Shown one piece after another: positions 35,174 through 46,230 of a stretch of DNA of 64,000 nucleotides (the first letter of the stretch is position 1; each line of letters starts with the position of its first letter). The DNA comes from Ehretia macrophylla. Its lineage: Eukaryota; Streptophyta; Magnoliopsida; Boraginales; Ehretiaceae. The translations under genes and the position numbers were made by a program. Location: contig CM075764.1 in the NCBI GenBank assembly GCA_037974665.1, positions 79,376,325 through 79,440,324 on the forward strand, in the 5' to 3' direction. The notes beneath the pieces were generated by a model. The model worked only from the letters and a program-made list of their open reading frames with translations. It searched no databases and was not told the origin of the DNA.

Positions 35174-35730
35174 TTATTTTCTAAATTGGCATGCATCACA
35201 TAAATGATCTTTTTGAAATCTAGTCTTAGGAAGACCTATGACAAGTTCTTTTCTTGAAAGCTTAACAAGTAAATCCATGTTAGCATGACTAAGTCTTCTA
35301 TACCATAACCATGAGTCTTCATTAATAGTAACTAAGCATGTCACATTTTGGCACTTCAATTCATGAAAATTAATTATATACACATTATCACATCTATTTC
35401 CAACAAACAACACTTTATCATCTTTATCATACACCTTGCAACAAGTAGATAAAAATTCAACTTCAAATCCATTATCACAAAATTGACTTACACTTAACAA
35501 ATTATGTCTTAGACCTTTAACATACAAGACATCATGAATAGAGAGATAATTTATATCTCCTATGCTACCCTTACCAATGACTTTGTCTTCTTCATTCCCT
35601 CCATAACTAACTTTACCTTTGAAATCTTTGTCAATCTCATAAAAGAACGAGACATCTCCCGTCATATGCCTTGAACACCCACTATCAATAACCTAAGTAT
35701 CTTCATATTTCACCTTTAGGGCAACCTATC
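35174..35730 (-). pseudogene. copia-2 protease and pre-integrase domain
   Basis: VIDSGCSRHMTG gives the protease active site. A TAG stands just before it, at the position usually occupied by Trp. Downstream come HDVLYVKGLRHNLLSVSQF and WLWYRRLSHANMDLL, then LCDACQFRK, the zinc-binding pre-integrase module. Confidence 0.88.
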
Positions 35731-35957
35731 ATTCAAAAAAACAAATCAAGTTCATTTTGGTCCCCAAGATTCTATTGGGTCCTTTTGTGTTAGTACGAAA
35801 TCCTAACACATCTAACAACCCATTTGGGTCTAAGCCATAAAGGAATGTGAGAATCTTTTCCCACCATGTTTCTAAATCTACATCGTGATGCATTATGACC
35901 AATCTTCTCACAATAAGTGCATCTCTTAAAAGATCCTCTTGATGTTGAGGCTACATA

Positions 35958-36608
35958 TCAAGAGGATGATGCTTTGACAAAATGATTTTGAAATCCCTTT
36001 TGATATGGCTTATAGCCAATCCCCTTTCTGTCAATTTGTACTTTTTGTGATTCTTTTAATAGTGGATAGACAATTGAGGATTGAGAAGCTTTCACAAAGA
36101 TAGTTTTTGAGAACTTTGGTCTAAAACATGGCTCATAGCCAATTCCTCCTTTGTCAAGTGGTGATTTTTTAGAACCAAGGATTTCGTCCAAGGCCTTTGT
36201 TCCTTTTGAAAATCTAACAAGATCATTTTGTAAATCAAGAACTTGCTTTTTGAAATCTTTGATTTCTAATTCATTTTTGGAATTTAAATGATAATATTCA
36301 CAAATTTCTTTGGTAAAAGTATCATTTTCATTTCTAAGTTCTTTAATTTCTTTTTGAAGTTCATCATTTTCTTTTTGAAGATTCTTTACTTTTGAGTGTG
36401 CAAGAAGAAAACTATCATGTAGTTTTGAAAATTCATTTGTTAGTTCCTCAAATGTACATTCATCATCATTAGAAGAAGAAGAAGATTCATCACAAGACAA
36501 AGAAGTTACCTCTTCATCTCTAGCCATGAAGCGCACAAAGTTGGCCATTTCGATTTCGCTTTCACTTTTATCACTGGTTGATACATCATCCTCAACACAC
36601 ACCTTCAT
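35958..36608 (-). pseudogene. copia-2 gag extension, acidic coiled coil
   Basis: MKVCVEDDVSTSDKSESEIE starts an acidic, Ser-rich segment. It is followed by a clear heptad-rich stretch (LQKENDELQKEIKELRNEND) and two copies of a GIGY(E/K)P motif (GGIGYEPCF, GIGYKPY). Such extensions follow the zinc knuckle in some plant copia gags. A stop at about 36620 separates it from the knuckle. Confidence 0.75.
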
Positions 36609-36638
36609 TGTCTTTTAATTTCCTTTGATCAATTTTGG

Positions 36639-37613
36639 ACATTTTGCTTTGATGTGTCCCGGTTTGTCACAATTGAAACATTTTATCTCTTCTTTGGTCT
36701 TTTCTAATTTCTCTTTGAATCTTCTCTTGGCTTTGTTGTTGAAGGGCTTATCTTTCTTCATCTTTTTGTATTTCAAGAACTTCTTCAAATTCTTTGCAAG
36801 AAGTTAAAGCTCACCATGATCGCTATCATCTTTGTCTTCATCACTTGATTGAGATTGAACAATGAGAGCAAGTGATTTCCTTGCCTTCTTTTCCTCTTCA
36901 TCTCATATTTTCTCTTGATTCAATACAAGTTCCTCAGTCTCAAGGCTACAAATGAGCTCATGCACCATGATCTTGGAAAGATCGGCTGATTCTCTAATAG
37001 ATGTCACATTTGGTTTGTATTCTTTTGGAAGAGCCATAAGAATCTTCCGGTTGAGTTCTTCATTTGGATATTTCTTCCCGAGTGCACTCAAGTTGTTTAC
37101 GATTTTGGAGAATCTTTGATGCATTTCATTTAATGATTCTCTGGCCTTCATACGAAACAACTCATACTCATGAATGTGAAGATCAATTTTGGTATTCTTC
37201 ACTTGAGACGTTCCTTGATAAGACATGTGTAGCATCTTTCAAATCTCGTGAGCGATTTCACATTGACTCATACGACTATACTCGGTTTCATTTAGAGTAC
37301 AATAGAGGATGTTCTTGGCTCTTGAGTTCTTGGTCATCATGATAATGTCTTGATCATTGAACTCTTCCATTTCTTTGGGCACTTGAACGGTTTTGACTTT
37401 CTCGACTCCACTTGCACTTGGAGCGTCTTTGACTATCACCTCCTTCATTAGAACATAAGGGCCATCTTCTACCAATGACCATAAAGCATAGTCAATGGAT
37501 TGTATATATGTCTTCATCTTATTTTTCCAATAATTGAAATTGGTACCTATAAACAATGGATGCCTATTAGTGGAGTAACCTTCAAAGTAAGGAGAGGTAG
37601 TATTTTTTGCCAT
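36639..37613 (-). pseudogene. copia-2 gag with UBN2-type domain and zinc knuckle
   Basis: It begins MAKNTTSPYFEGYSTNRHP at 37613. NYWKNKMKTYIQSIDYALW and the EGTSQVK-like YQGTSQVKNTKIDLHIHEYE are typical of copia gag. A TGA at 37239-37241 replaces the usual Trp before KMLHMSY, and another stop lies at 36903. The zinc knuckle CFNCDKPGHIKAKC is intact at 36639-36680. Gag would package the element RNA. Confidence 0.9.
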
Positions 37614-37656
37614 TTATCTTTTCTTTGCTAGATACTAAGCTATATGCAAAGTCCTA

Positions 37657-37669
37657 GCTCTTGATACCA
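37657..37669 (-). other. Primer binding site of copia-2
   Basis: GCTCTTGATACCA is the complement of TGGTATCAAGAGC, a one-base-longer variant of the initiator tRNA-Met site. It is two bases from the LTR start at 37672. Confidence 0.75.
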
Positions 37670-37671
37670 CT

Positions 37672-38879
37672 TGATGTCCATTAATTAAACCTAAGAAGTG
37701 GTAAATTAGGTTATATAAGCAATAATACTACTTTTTTCAAATATGCAATATACTAGCAATGATTAATCAAAAATATTTTCTAGAAAAATATGCACTCTAG
37801 CAATATAAAATGTGAGTGAGACAATTTATTAAACACTTGATGAGCAGAAAATAATGCAAAGAGAGAGTTGAGAAAAAGAGATTACAAATCGCGATTTTAG
37901 CGTAGTTCGGCCCATGCCTAAGTCCACGACCCAAGCTCCCCGCTTAGGATTTCAACAATATTCACTATGGTAACTTTTCAAATGTTGGTGAGTCCACAAA
38001 CCAACTACAATGGTAGTTCAAGCTTTTACAATAGAAAAACACTTCTTAATACAAAGCTTTAACTCCAACACTTTTGACAAGGAAATCTTTCATTTCAAAG
38101 TGTTTAACTCTCTCTTTTGATAAGTGTTTGAGATTCACAATAAAAGCCCTTTTTTAGGGTAGATGAATACAATGAATGCTTCTCTCTCAATATTGCTCAC
38201 AAATTCTTGCTCAAGTATTGCTCAATGATGATTCAAAGATAAAGATGATGAAAAAACTCAAGATTAATTGGTTTGAATCAATGCTCTAAGATTTTGCAGT
38301 TGAGAGACTTTAATAGAGCTGAAAAAATGGTGTAATTAATGCTCCCAACGTTTACAAACGGCTATATTTTGAATCAGCATTTTGGCCCGATCGGTCGACC
38401 CTTTTTTTGTCTGTCGACCGGTCGAGAGACCCTTGTCCGGTGGACAGGTCTCGGGCGGACAACCCTTTGGCCACCAGTCGATCGGTTACAATGGGGTCGT
38501 CCAGTGGAACCAAAACTGTCAGGGTTGGGTTTTAAAAGATGTTTCTTTTAAACATATTTTGTAAGACATTTTTTAATTGTTTTAACACAATATTTGAGAA
38601 TCAAAATTGAGCATATATCTTTTTGCAAGACCCAAAACCCCAATCAAATCCCAACCAATACTCCTTATGACTTCTGTCTCCATCCTTATAACTTCATCTT
38701 CTTTCTTCGAATCTTTTCTTTGAGTTGATGGATGTTCTTCCTCTTTTTTCAACTTAATGAACTTGAAATCGGAGTCAAACTTGATTCATATTTACTTATG
38801 CACATTTAAACAAACTCATTAAACACAATTAAGATTTGTAATCATCAAAACCAAGATTTATAAGCCTTTTAGGCTAACA
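37672..38879 (-). repeat. 5' LTR of copia-2 (about 1208 bp)
   Basis: On the plus strand it starts TGATGTCC after the PBS and probably ends AGGCTAACA at 38879, where CK1 intron-like sequence begins. The outer end is judged from the terminal bases and the change of sequence character only, since no partner LTR is available. A GC-rich patch at 38388-38512 contains a hairpin (38426-38452). Confidence 0.6.
38426..38452. repeat. Hairpin in the copia-2 LTR
   Basis: GAGACCCTTGTCC pairs with GGACAGGTCTC across a GGT loop, with a single bulge and mismatch. It sits in a patch with several ACCGGTCGAC-like words. Confidence 0.55.
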
Positions 38880-39507
38880 CTAGCTCATGTACTCTTCCCT
38901 GTATAAGTAAAATCAGCTCTTTTCCTTAAAGCTATTAATTGACTTTGTAGTCTTAATGTGTTTGTGTATCTTGTTGCTTGTGGCCTGTTATTCTGTCCAA
39001 CATTAAAGAGATATTTCGTTAATAATATGTTGTTGTTTCTCTTCTCAACATATATAAAGAAGAAATAGCTTCAGTCCTCCGCATGAATTGCTGGTAATTT
39101 TCAATTAGTGTCAAATCTACAGATTCAAGCCATCCCAGCATGCACATTAAGTTAATTAAGTTTTTGTGGAAGTTGCAGAACGCATTATTTATGTGTCATG
39201 CAATCCTACTACAAGTGCCAGGGACCTTGATTACCTATGTCATGGTCTTGTAAGTCTGCGTCTCCATCTGCCACCTTCTGAACCAGTAATTTGAGTATTT
39301 TTTTTGCTTGCAACCAGAACAAAATATTAGAGGATGTTACAAATTAAGCAGCCTACAGCCAGTGGATATGCTTCATGATTTATATATAAGGAATGATACC
39401 TTTTTATTTGTTTAAAATTAGGATTCAGATTTCTTGTTAAATCTGTGTTTGAAATTCATATTTTCTTACTCAATCTTGCTGACTTTCCTGCTGTTGTTAT
39501 GATGTAG
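38880..39507 (+). other. Intron-like host sequence of the CK1 pseudogene
   Basis: About 0.63 kb with no repeat or ORF recognised. It ends in a pyrimidine-rich tract and TGATGTAG, a plausible splice acceptor, directly before the first recognisable CK1 exon. Confidence 0.5.
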
Positions 39508-39567
39508 CTGGAATACTTAACCTCAAGTGGTTCAGCATAGAGGTGAATATAATGTCATGGTTATTGA

Positions 39568-39823
39568 TGTAACACCCCGAACCCAACTCCCACGCCTACA
39601 GGATATTCCCTGGCCTTAACGGTCCAAGCGAGCACCGAGGCCATAGCGAACGGGCCCAGAAACGCACTATGCACGAATTGTTCGCTTTGGAGCCCATCCT
39701 CCTCACGGTTTTGTCATCTTCCAGCCACTAACAGGAAAACACGGGTGCACGAATATACGAGATATCTCTATATATTTAATAGCCCAGACTCGTAACCTTC
39801 CGATGTGGGATGGGGTCACCACA
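39568..39823 (-). repeat. 3' LTR of the TRIM
   Basis: On the plus strand it runs TGTAACACCCCGAACCC to GGGGTCACCACA. It is equal in length to its partner at 39901. Confidence 0.9.
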
Positions 39824-39840
39824 TCCACCCCCCCCCCTTA
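39824..39840 (-). other. Polypurine tract of the TRIM
   Basis: TCCACCCCCCCCCCTTA is the complement of a G-run PPT next to the LTR end at 39823. Confidence 0.85.
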
Positions 39841-39885
39841 ATGAGGCCAAGCGCCCTCGCGGGCCACTAGCACAAAGGAATGCCC

Positions 39886-39897
39886 GCTCTGATACCA
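39886..39897 (-). other. Primer binding site of the TRIM
   Basis: GCTCTGATACCA is the exact complement of TGGTATCAGAGC, three bases from the LTR at 39901. Confidence 0.92.
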
Positions 39898-39900
39898 CTT

Positions 39901-40156
39901 TGTAACACCCAGAACCCAACTCCCACGCCTACAAGATACTCCCTGGCCTTAACGGTCCAAGCGAGCATCGAGGCCATGGTGAACGGGCCCAGAAATGCAC
40001 TATGCATGAATTGTCCGCTTTGGAGCCCATACTCCTCACAGTTTTGTCGTCTCCCAGCCAATACCAGGAAAACGCGTGTGCACGAATATACGAGACAACT
40101 CTATATATTCAATAGCCCAGACTCATAACCTTCTGATATGGGATAGGGTCACCACA
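39901..40156 (-). repeat. 5' LTR of the TRIM
   Basis: It runs TGTAACACCCAGAACCC to GGGTCACCACA on the plus strand. It is followed by TCCACC, the same bases that follow the other LTR, and then TGA before the family-B LTR. Confidence 0.9.
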
Positions 40157-40165
40157 TCCACCTGA

Positions 40166-42648
40166 TGTGACGTCGAGATTTTGTCGTACATTCATTCATT
40201 GTTGCATCTACTAATTGCGCATTTCTTCTGTGCTTTGCTTGTTATCTTCTTTAATTGCTATTCATCACACTTTTCAACCACTTAATTACTTCGAATTAGC
40301 ATTTTTCTTAAATCATATTAATTGTTTTAGGAATAAGAAAAATATGCTTTTGATCTAAGAGCGATAGGAGCACTCGTTTAGAAAATATTTTGTCAATCTA
40401 ATAAATAGTGTTACGTGACTTAACTAAGTGTTTTAGTTAGCTAACTTAGTTTATGCGCATTTGACTCGTTTTTAAGTTAACTAGGCTCATTTTAATAGAC
40501 CATACACTCACCCAAATAGGCCCACCCTAATATATATGCAAACCAAACACAAACAAGTCATAACTTAGCAAAGAAAAAAAGGGAAGATGCAGAAATTACT
40601 GTAGCAAATCCGAGAATCAACATAGGAGGAGAATGAAAGATTTTTGCTCAACAAATCCTCATTCCAAGCCAAGCCAAGCTAGGTGCAAATGGTTTAGGGT
40701 ATTTACTAGCCTCCTAGGAGCTCCTACGCGCAATAGGTGATGGATTTCATGACCTTTTGCGCATATTAAAAATGTTACTTTTTCTTGATTTGTTAGAAAT
40801 GCTATCAAATGATATTCTAATGCTTATCTATGCTATTGTACATTATATATAAGTGCTAGAGAACACATTTAAGCCATTTTAGTTCGCATTTTAAACAGTT
40901 GGAATCGTCATTTGAATTTATGAGGTGAATAGTGACGGGAATTCTAGGGTTTTATGTAATCGCGCGTATTAGTTTGATTCAATGCTTCTAGTAGATGCCT
41001 TAGGTGCTAATGAAGGTAGTCTAATAGCCACGTACACTCGATTTGCTCTAAACGTGCATAAAATATGAATTAGCCGACTTTATAGAAGGGGTTTCGGGGT
41101 TAATGCTAATCCGGATAGATTCGGGCTTCACTTTTAGTATTCATAGGCTACCTAGGTGCTAAATAAGCTTTGCTAACCCTTGTTCGAAACCCGGTTAAGG
41201 TATGTGTAGTTCAAAGCTATAAGAGGAAAATTGGGGCTTTTGGGGTAATTGTGGGTATTTGAACATGTTTGAGGGTTGTAAGGGTACATTAAGGTTTAAT
41301 TAGAAGTTTGGTATAACTTCCCCTTGAATTTGAAACATAAACTTTGATTTGGAAGAAAAATAGATTGCATAACAAATTAAGTGCAATATCAATTATCTCA
41401 CGCTTCTAAGACCTTGGCAAGACTTCTTGTGTGCTTAAATGTAGTTTCAAGTTGTTTTGGAGCTTTCGATATAATTCTATGGATATCTTGAATATGCTCT
41501 TTTGCAAAATTGTTTAATTGCTTGTATAAACTGCTTCTATTCTAACTGTTCTGAGGTCAACCTACTTTGTTGATCCTCCTACGTGTTATTGCTTATATTG
41601 TTGATATTGACTTGCCATTGTTAAGTGCATTGCATAGTTGTTGTGCAACCATAGTGTCAGGGGCGGTTGTGTTGAATATCGGTTGGGCGGCAGAGGGCTT
41701 GCCAGTGGATATTCAAACTCCGTACCCTATTCCCTCACTTGCCTAGTCTGGAGATTGCCAAAGAGTGTTGGGTCGTAGGATTATCGAGGTACATCCAGAG
41801 TACACCCACTGGAGTGATTGGGATTATGTCGGCTCAGTGATCGTGGTTCGTGGATCGAGAATGAAAATCAAGTGAAGATTTAGAGTGTTGGGGTTAAGTG
41901 TAATGAATTCTTTTTAATGTGTGGTTACTTAATCTATTGTCATTCTTGAATGGTTTTAACTGCTATTAATATTTAACTGTATTACTTGTTGCATTGCACG
42001 CCCTAGGAGACTTTATCCCTCACTGGGCAACAGTGGTTGCTCATACCTCGCTAACATGTTTCAGGAGGTGCATTTGGAGGAGGAGTTGCCTTAGTTGCAG
42101 TGTCTAATTACGTGAGGTGGATTTATGGCTCTTGCTATTATGTGGAGATCTTGTTTGCTCTACCTTATTTTCTATTTTGTAGCCTAAGTGCTTATGTACA
42201 TGTTTGGGTGATTGTAAGCTGAATGCTAGTTGATTGTAGTAGAAGATATGAACTATGACATGTAATAACTTATATTTCTGCTCTTAGCTTCTCTGTATGC
42301 TTGGGAGTGAATGACTGGTTGTTTTCAACTTCTAAGAATGCTTAAAAGTTATCATGGAGTGGCATGATAAGCGAGTTGGTAAAGAAGTGAAGTTGGATGC
42401 GTGTTTGTATGATTCTAACTGTTTGAATGTTTTAAGACTCGGATGGCCTTAAAGTTTGAGTCTTTAATTAGAATTGGAGTTCCAGGTTGTTTTGTGGCTT
42501 TATTAGTTGTTTACAGGTTTTTAGAGTGTCCACGGTACAGGAAAAACTCTGTCGGTTTTTCCTAAAATTATGAGACCGAGTTTGGGATTGGGTTGAGAAT
42601 AAAATCGTTAGTAGAGCCTCCGGTCTCGTGAAGGATCGGGGCGTTACA
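40166..42648 (+). repeat. 5' LTR of copy B3 (2483 bp)
   Basis: It runs TGTGACGTCGAG to GATCGGGGCGTTACA. Both ends match the other family-B LTRs. Confidence 0.9.
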
Positions 42649-43747
42649 GGTGATATCAGAGCCAAGTTAGTTTTAAGCCGGGACAGGGTCCTCGGCCTGT
42701 CGGGTAGTAAACCTTACATGTGTGCTTATTAAGTATGTTTTGAAAGTATGTGCTTGTATGTAAGATTGTATGTCTTGAATGGAATGTATGCACATATGTG
42801 ATATAATTATGTGTTATGTGCTAAATGTATGCTAAGTGAAGTAAAGTAGCTAGTTGTGCTTCAAATTGACCTCGTGAATCGAATCGAACTCGTAAATTGT
42901 TAATTGCTTGAACTATTGCTTGTAATGTGTGTATATGAATGTCTTGGATTGAGTTGTGTTATGATTGACTTGATTGTCGTGCTTGAATGACTTTGATGAT
43001 TACACTGTTTCACAAACTCTTTTATTAATATGTTTGCGTAATAGTTTAAAGAATGTTTATACATATTCAATAATTTGGCATGCATACATAGCCCGTCGAA
43101 TGGTAAGAAAAACTTCTTCCTCCCCTAAAGAGAGGTGATTAGTGGCAGGCCTTCCAAATTATGTTGATTAGCAGAAATAAGAGGCATTTGATCAACCTTT
43201 ATTTAGGAGTTGGTGTTTATAGTTGGAGCTCGGTTATTGGCATTCTATTAAGGAATTCTTTTATGCTCAGCAGTCTTAAATGAGTGGCTTCCTTCAGGTT
43301 CTGTATGACGGTTCTCTGAAGCATTCCCTTGGTATTTTCTTGTTTGACATTCTTTTGGCATTTTCTTATTGGCACTTCTCAGAAGGCTTGGTATATGGGA
43401 TTCTTTTCAGCCTTATTATTCGGTATTATCTACAGTACTCCTACTCGGAACTTTTATTGGTATTTTCTCGCCGCTCTTAGATGGGGTTCTATTCTTCTAT
43501 GGTATTCATGACCAACGGGATTCTTATTCGGATTCCGAGATAGTATCTTCATTTGAGCCTTTACTTGGCCTTATTACTTGGGAATCGCTAGCAGTACTAC
43601 TGGGATTTCTTAATGGGTTCTTACGAGAATGTATACGGTATTCTTGCTCAACAACTAATGAAGAGTAATTGAAGTTAGTTTTCAGTTGATGCGGAGTTCT
43701 CTTGGAAGAAGAATTGCGTGGTCGCAATTTGTTTAAGGGGGAGAGGA
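42649..43747 (+). other. Internal region of copy B3, non-coding
   Basis: It is collinear with the B1 internal region. The T-rich second half has GGTATTTTCTTG and GGATTCTTATTCGG repeats, and the B1 reading frame is broken here. It ends with the perfect inverted repeat AATTGCG-TGGT-CGCAATT (43712-43729) and the PPT AAGGGGGAGAGGA (43735-43747). Confidence 0.75.
42651..42662 (+). other. Primer binding site of copy B3
   Basis: TGATATCAGAGC, one base away from the initiator tRNA-Met site, two bases after the LTR. Confidence 0.85.
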
Positions 43748-46230
43748 TGTGAAGCCGAGATTTTGCCGTACATTCATTCACTGTTGCATCCACTAATTAT
43801 GCATTTCTTTTGTGCTTTGCTTGTTGTCTTCTTTAATTACTATTCATCAAGCTTTTCAACCACTTAATTACTTCGAATTAGCATTTTTCTTAAATCATAT
43901 TAATTGTTTTAGGAATGAGAAAAATACGCTTTTGAGCTAAGAGCGATAGGAGCACTCATTTAGAAAATATTTTGTCAATCTAATGAATAATATTACGTGA
44001 CTTAACTAAGTGTTTTAGTTAGCTAACTTAGTTTATGTGCATTTGACTCGTTTTTAAGTTAACTAGGCTCATTTTAATAGACCATACACTCACCCAAATA
44101 GGCCCACAATATATATGCAAACCAAACACAAACAATTCATAACTTAGCAAAAAAAAAAAAAAGGAAAGATGCAGAAATTACTGTAGCAAATCCGAGAATC
44201 AACATAAGAGAAGAATGAAAGATTTTTGCTCAACAAATCCTCATTCTAAGCCAAGCCAAGCTAGATACAAGTGGTTTAGGGTGTTTACTAGCCTCCTAGG
44301 AGCTCCTACGCGCAATAGGTGAGGGATTTCATAACCTTTTGTGCATATTAAAAATGTTACTCTTTTCTTGATTTTTTAGAAATGCTATCAAATGATATTC
44401 TAATGCTTATCTATGCTATTGTACATTATATATAAGTGCTAGAGAACACATTTAAGCCATTAGTTCGCATTTTAAACGGTTGAAATCGTCATTTGAATTT
44501 ATGAGGTGAATAGTGACTAGATTTCTAGGATTTTGTGTAATCGCGCGTATTAGCTTGATTCAATGCTTCTAGTAGATGCCTTAGGTGCTAATGAAGGTAG
44601 TCTAATAGCCACGTACACTCGATTTGCTCGAAACTTGCATAAAACATGAATTAGCCGACTTTATAGAAGGGGTTTCGGGGTTAATGCTAATCCGGGTAGA
44701 TTCGGGCTTCACTTTTAGTATTATTAGGCTACCTAGGTGCTAAAGAAGCTTTGCTAACCCTTGTTCGAAGCCCAGTTAAGGTATGTGTAGTTCAAATCTA
44801 TAAGAGGAAAATTAGGGCTTTTGGGGTAATTATGGGTATTTGAACATGTTTGAGGGTTGTAAGGGTACATTAAGGTTTAATTAGAGGTTTGGTATAACTT
44901 CCCCTTGAATTTGAAGCATTAACTTTGATTTGGAAGAAAAATAGCTTGCATAACAAATTAAGTGCAATATCGATTATCTCACGCTTCTAAGACCTTGGAA
45001 AGACTTCTTGTGTGCTTAAATGTAGTTTCAAGTTGTTTTGGAGCTTTCGGTATAATTCTATGGATATCTTGAATATGATCTTTTGTAAAATTGCTTATTT
45101 GCTTGTATAAACTACTTCTATTCTAACTGTTCCGAGGTCAACCTACTTTGTTGATCCTCCTACGTGTTATTGCTTATATTGTTGATATTGACTTGCCATT
45201 GTTAAGTGCATTGCATAGTGGTTGCGCAACCATAGTGTCAAGGGCGGTTGTGTTGAATATCGGCTGGGCGACAGAGGACTTGTCAGTGGATATTCAAACT
45301 CCATACCCTATTCCCTCATTCGCCTGGTCCAAAGACTGCTAGGGGGTGTTGGGTCGTAGGATTATCGGGGTACATCCGGAGTACACCTACTGGAGTGATT
45401 GGGATTATGCCGGCTCAGTGATCGTGGTTCGTGGATCGAGAATGAAGATCAAGTGAAGATTTGGAGTGTTGGGGTTAAGTGTAATGTATCCTTTTTTAAT
45501 GTGTGGTTAGTTAATCTATTGTCATTCTTGAATGGTTTTAACTACTATTAATGTTTAACTGTATTACTTGTTGCATTGCACGCCCCAGGAGACTTTATCC
45601 CTCACTGGGCAACAGTGGTTGCTCATACCTCGCTAACATGTTTCAGGAGGTGCATTTGGAGGAGGAGTTGCCTTAGTTGCAGTGTCTAATTACGTGAGGT
45701 GGATTTATAGCTCTTGCTATTATGTGGATATCTTGTTTGCTCTACCTTATTTTCTATTTTGTAGCCTAAGTGTTTTTGTACATGTTTGGGTGATTGTAAG
45801 CTGAATGCTAGTTGATTGTAGTAGGAGATATGAACTATGGCATGTAATAACTTATATTTTTGCTCTTTGCTTCTCTGTATGCTTGGGAGTGAATGACTGG
45901 TTGTTTTCAATTTTTAAGAATGCTTAAAAGCTATCATGGAGTGGAATGATAAGCGGGTTGGTAAAGAAGTGAAGTTGGATGCATGCTTGCATGATTCTAA
46001 CTGTTTGAATGTTTTAAGGCTCGGATGGCCTTAAAGTTTAAGTCTTTAATTAGAATTGGAGTTCTAGGTTGTTTTGTGGCTTTATTGGTTGCTTACAGGT
46101 TTTCAAAATGTCCATGGTACATGGGAGACTCTGTCCGTTTTTCCTAAAATTATGAGACCAGGTTTGGGATTGGGTTGAGAATAGCATGGTTAGTAGAGCC
46201 TCCGGTCTCGTGAGGGATCGGTGCGTTACA
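43748..46230 (+). repeat. 3' LTR of copy B3 (2483 bp)
   Basis: It starts TGTGAAGCCGAG and ends GATCGGTGCGTTACA. It is the same length as LTR 1, with scattered substitutions (under 10% by eye), so it is older than the LARD insertions. Confidence 0.9.

Larger units (their letters stand above)
33297..38879 (-). mobile_element. Defective Ty1/copia element (copia-2)
   Basis: On the minus strand: a 5' LTR (37672-38879), PBS, gag with zinc knuckle and a coiled-coil extension, protease, integrase, a deleted RT and RNase H. The long acidic, coiled-coil segment after the knuckle is reminiscent of the Sirevirus-like copia group, which is only a tentative placement. No 3' LTR was found, so the element is incomplete as well as mutated. 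Confidence 0.88.
39568..40156 (-). mobile_element. TRIM: miniature LTR retrotransposon (589 bp)
   Basis: Two 256-bp LTRs flank an internal region of only 77 bp that consists of a PBS, a short spacer and a PPT. It has no coding capacity. The LTRs are about 90% alike by eye. The size and content match terminal-repeat retrotransposons in miniature (TRIM). Confidence 0.9.
40166..46230 (+). mobile_element. Family-B non-autonomous LTR element (copy B3)
   Basis: Two LTRs of exactly 2483 bp flank an internal region of 1099 bp with PBS and PPT and no gag or pol. It has the same organisation as B1. Its left neighbour is the TRIM, with the nine bases TCCACCTGA between them. Its right end abuts ATTGA of the CK1 exon. 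Confidence 0.9.

Noticed and set aside
33297-38879. Search for a 3' LTR of copia-2 to the left of 33297
   Set aside because: No copy of TGATGTCCATTAATTAAACC or of the LTR's outer end was found there, so no boundary is claimed.
39568-40156. TRIM considered as a Cassandra element carrying 5S rRNA in its LTR
   Set aside because: The size fits, but no 5S internal promoter or 5S-like block could be read in either LTR strand.
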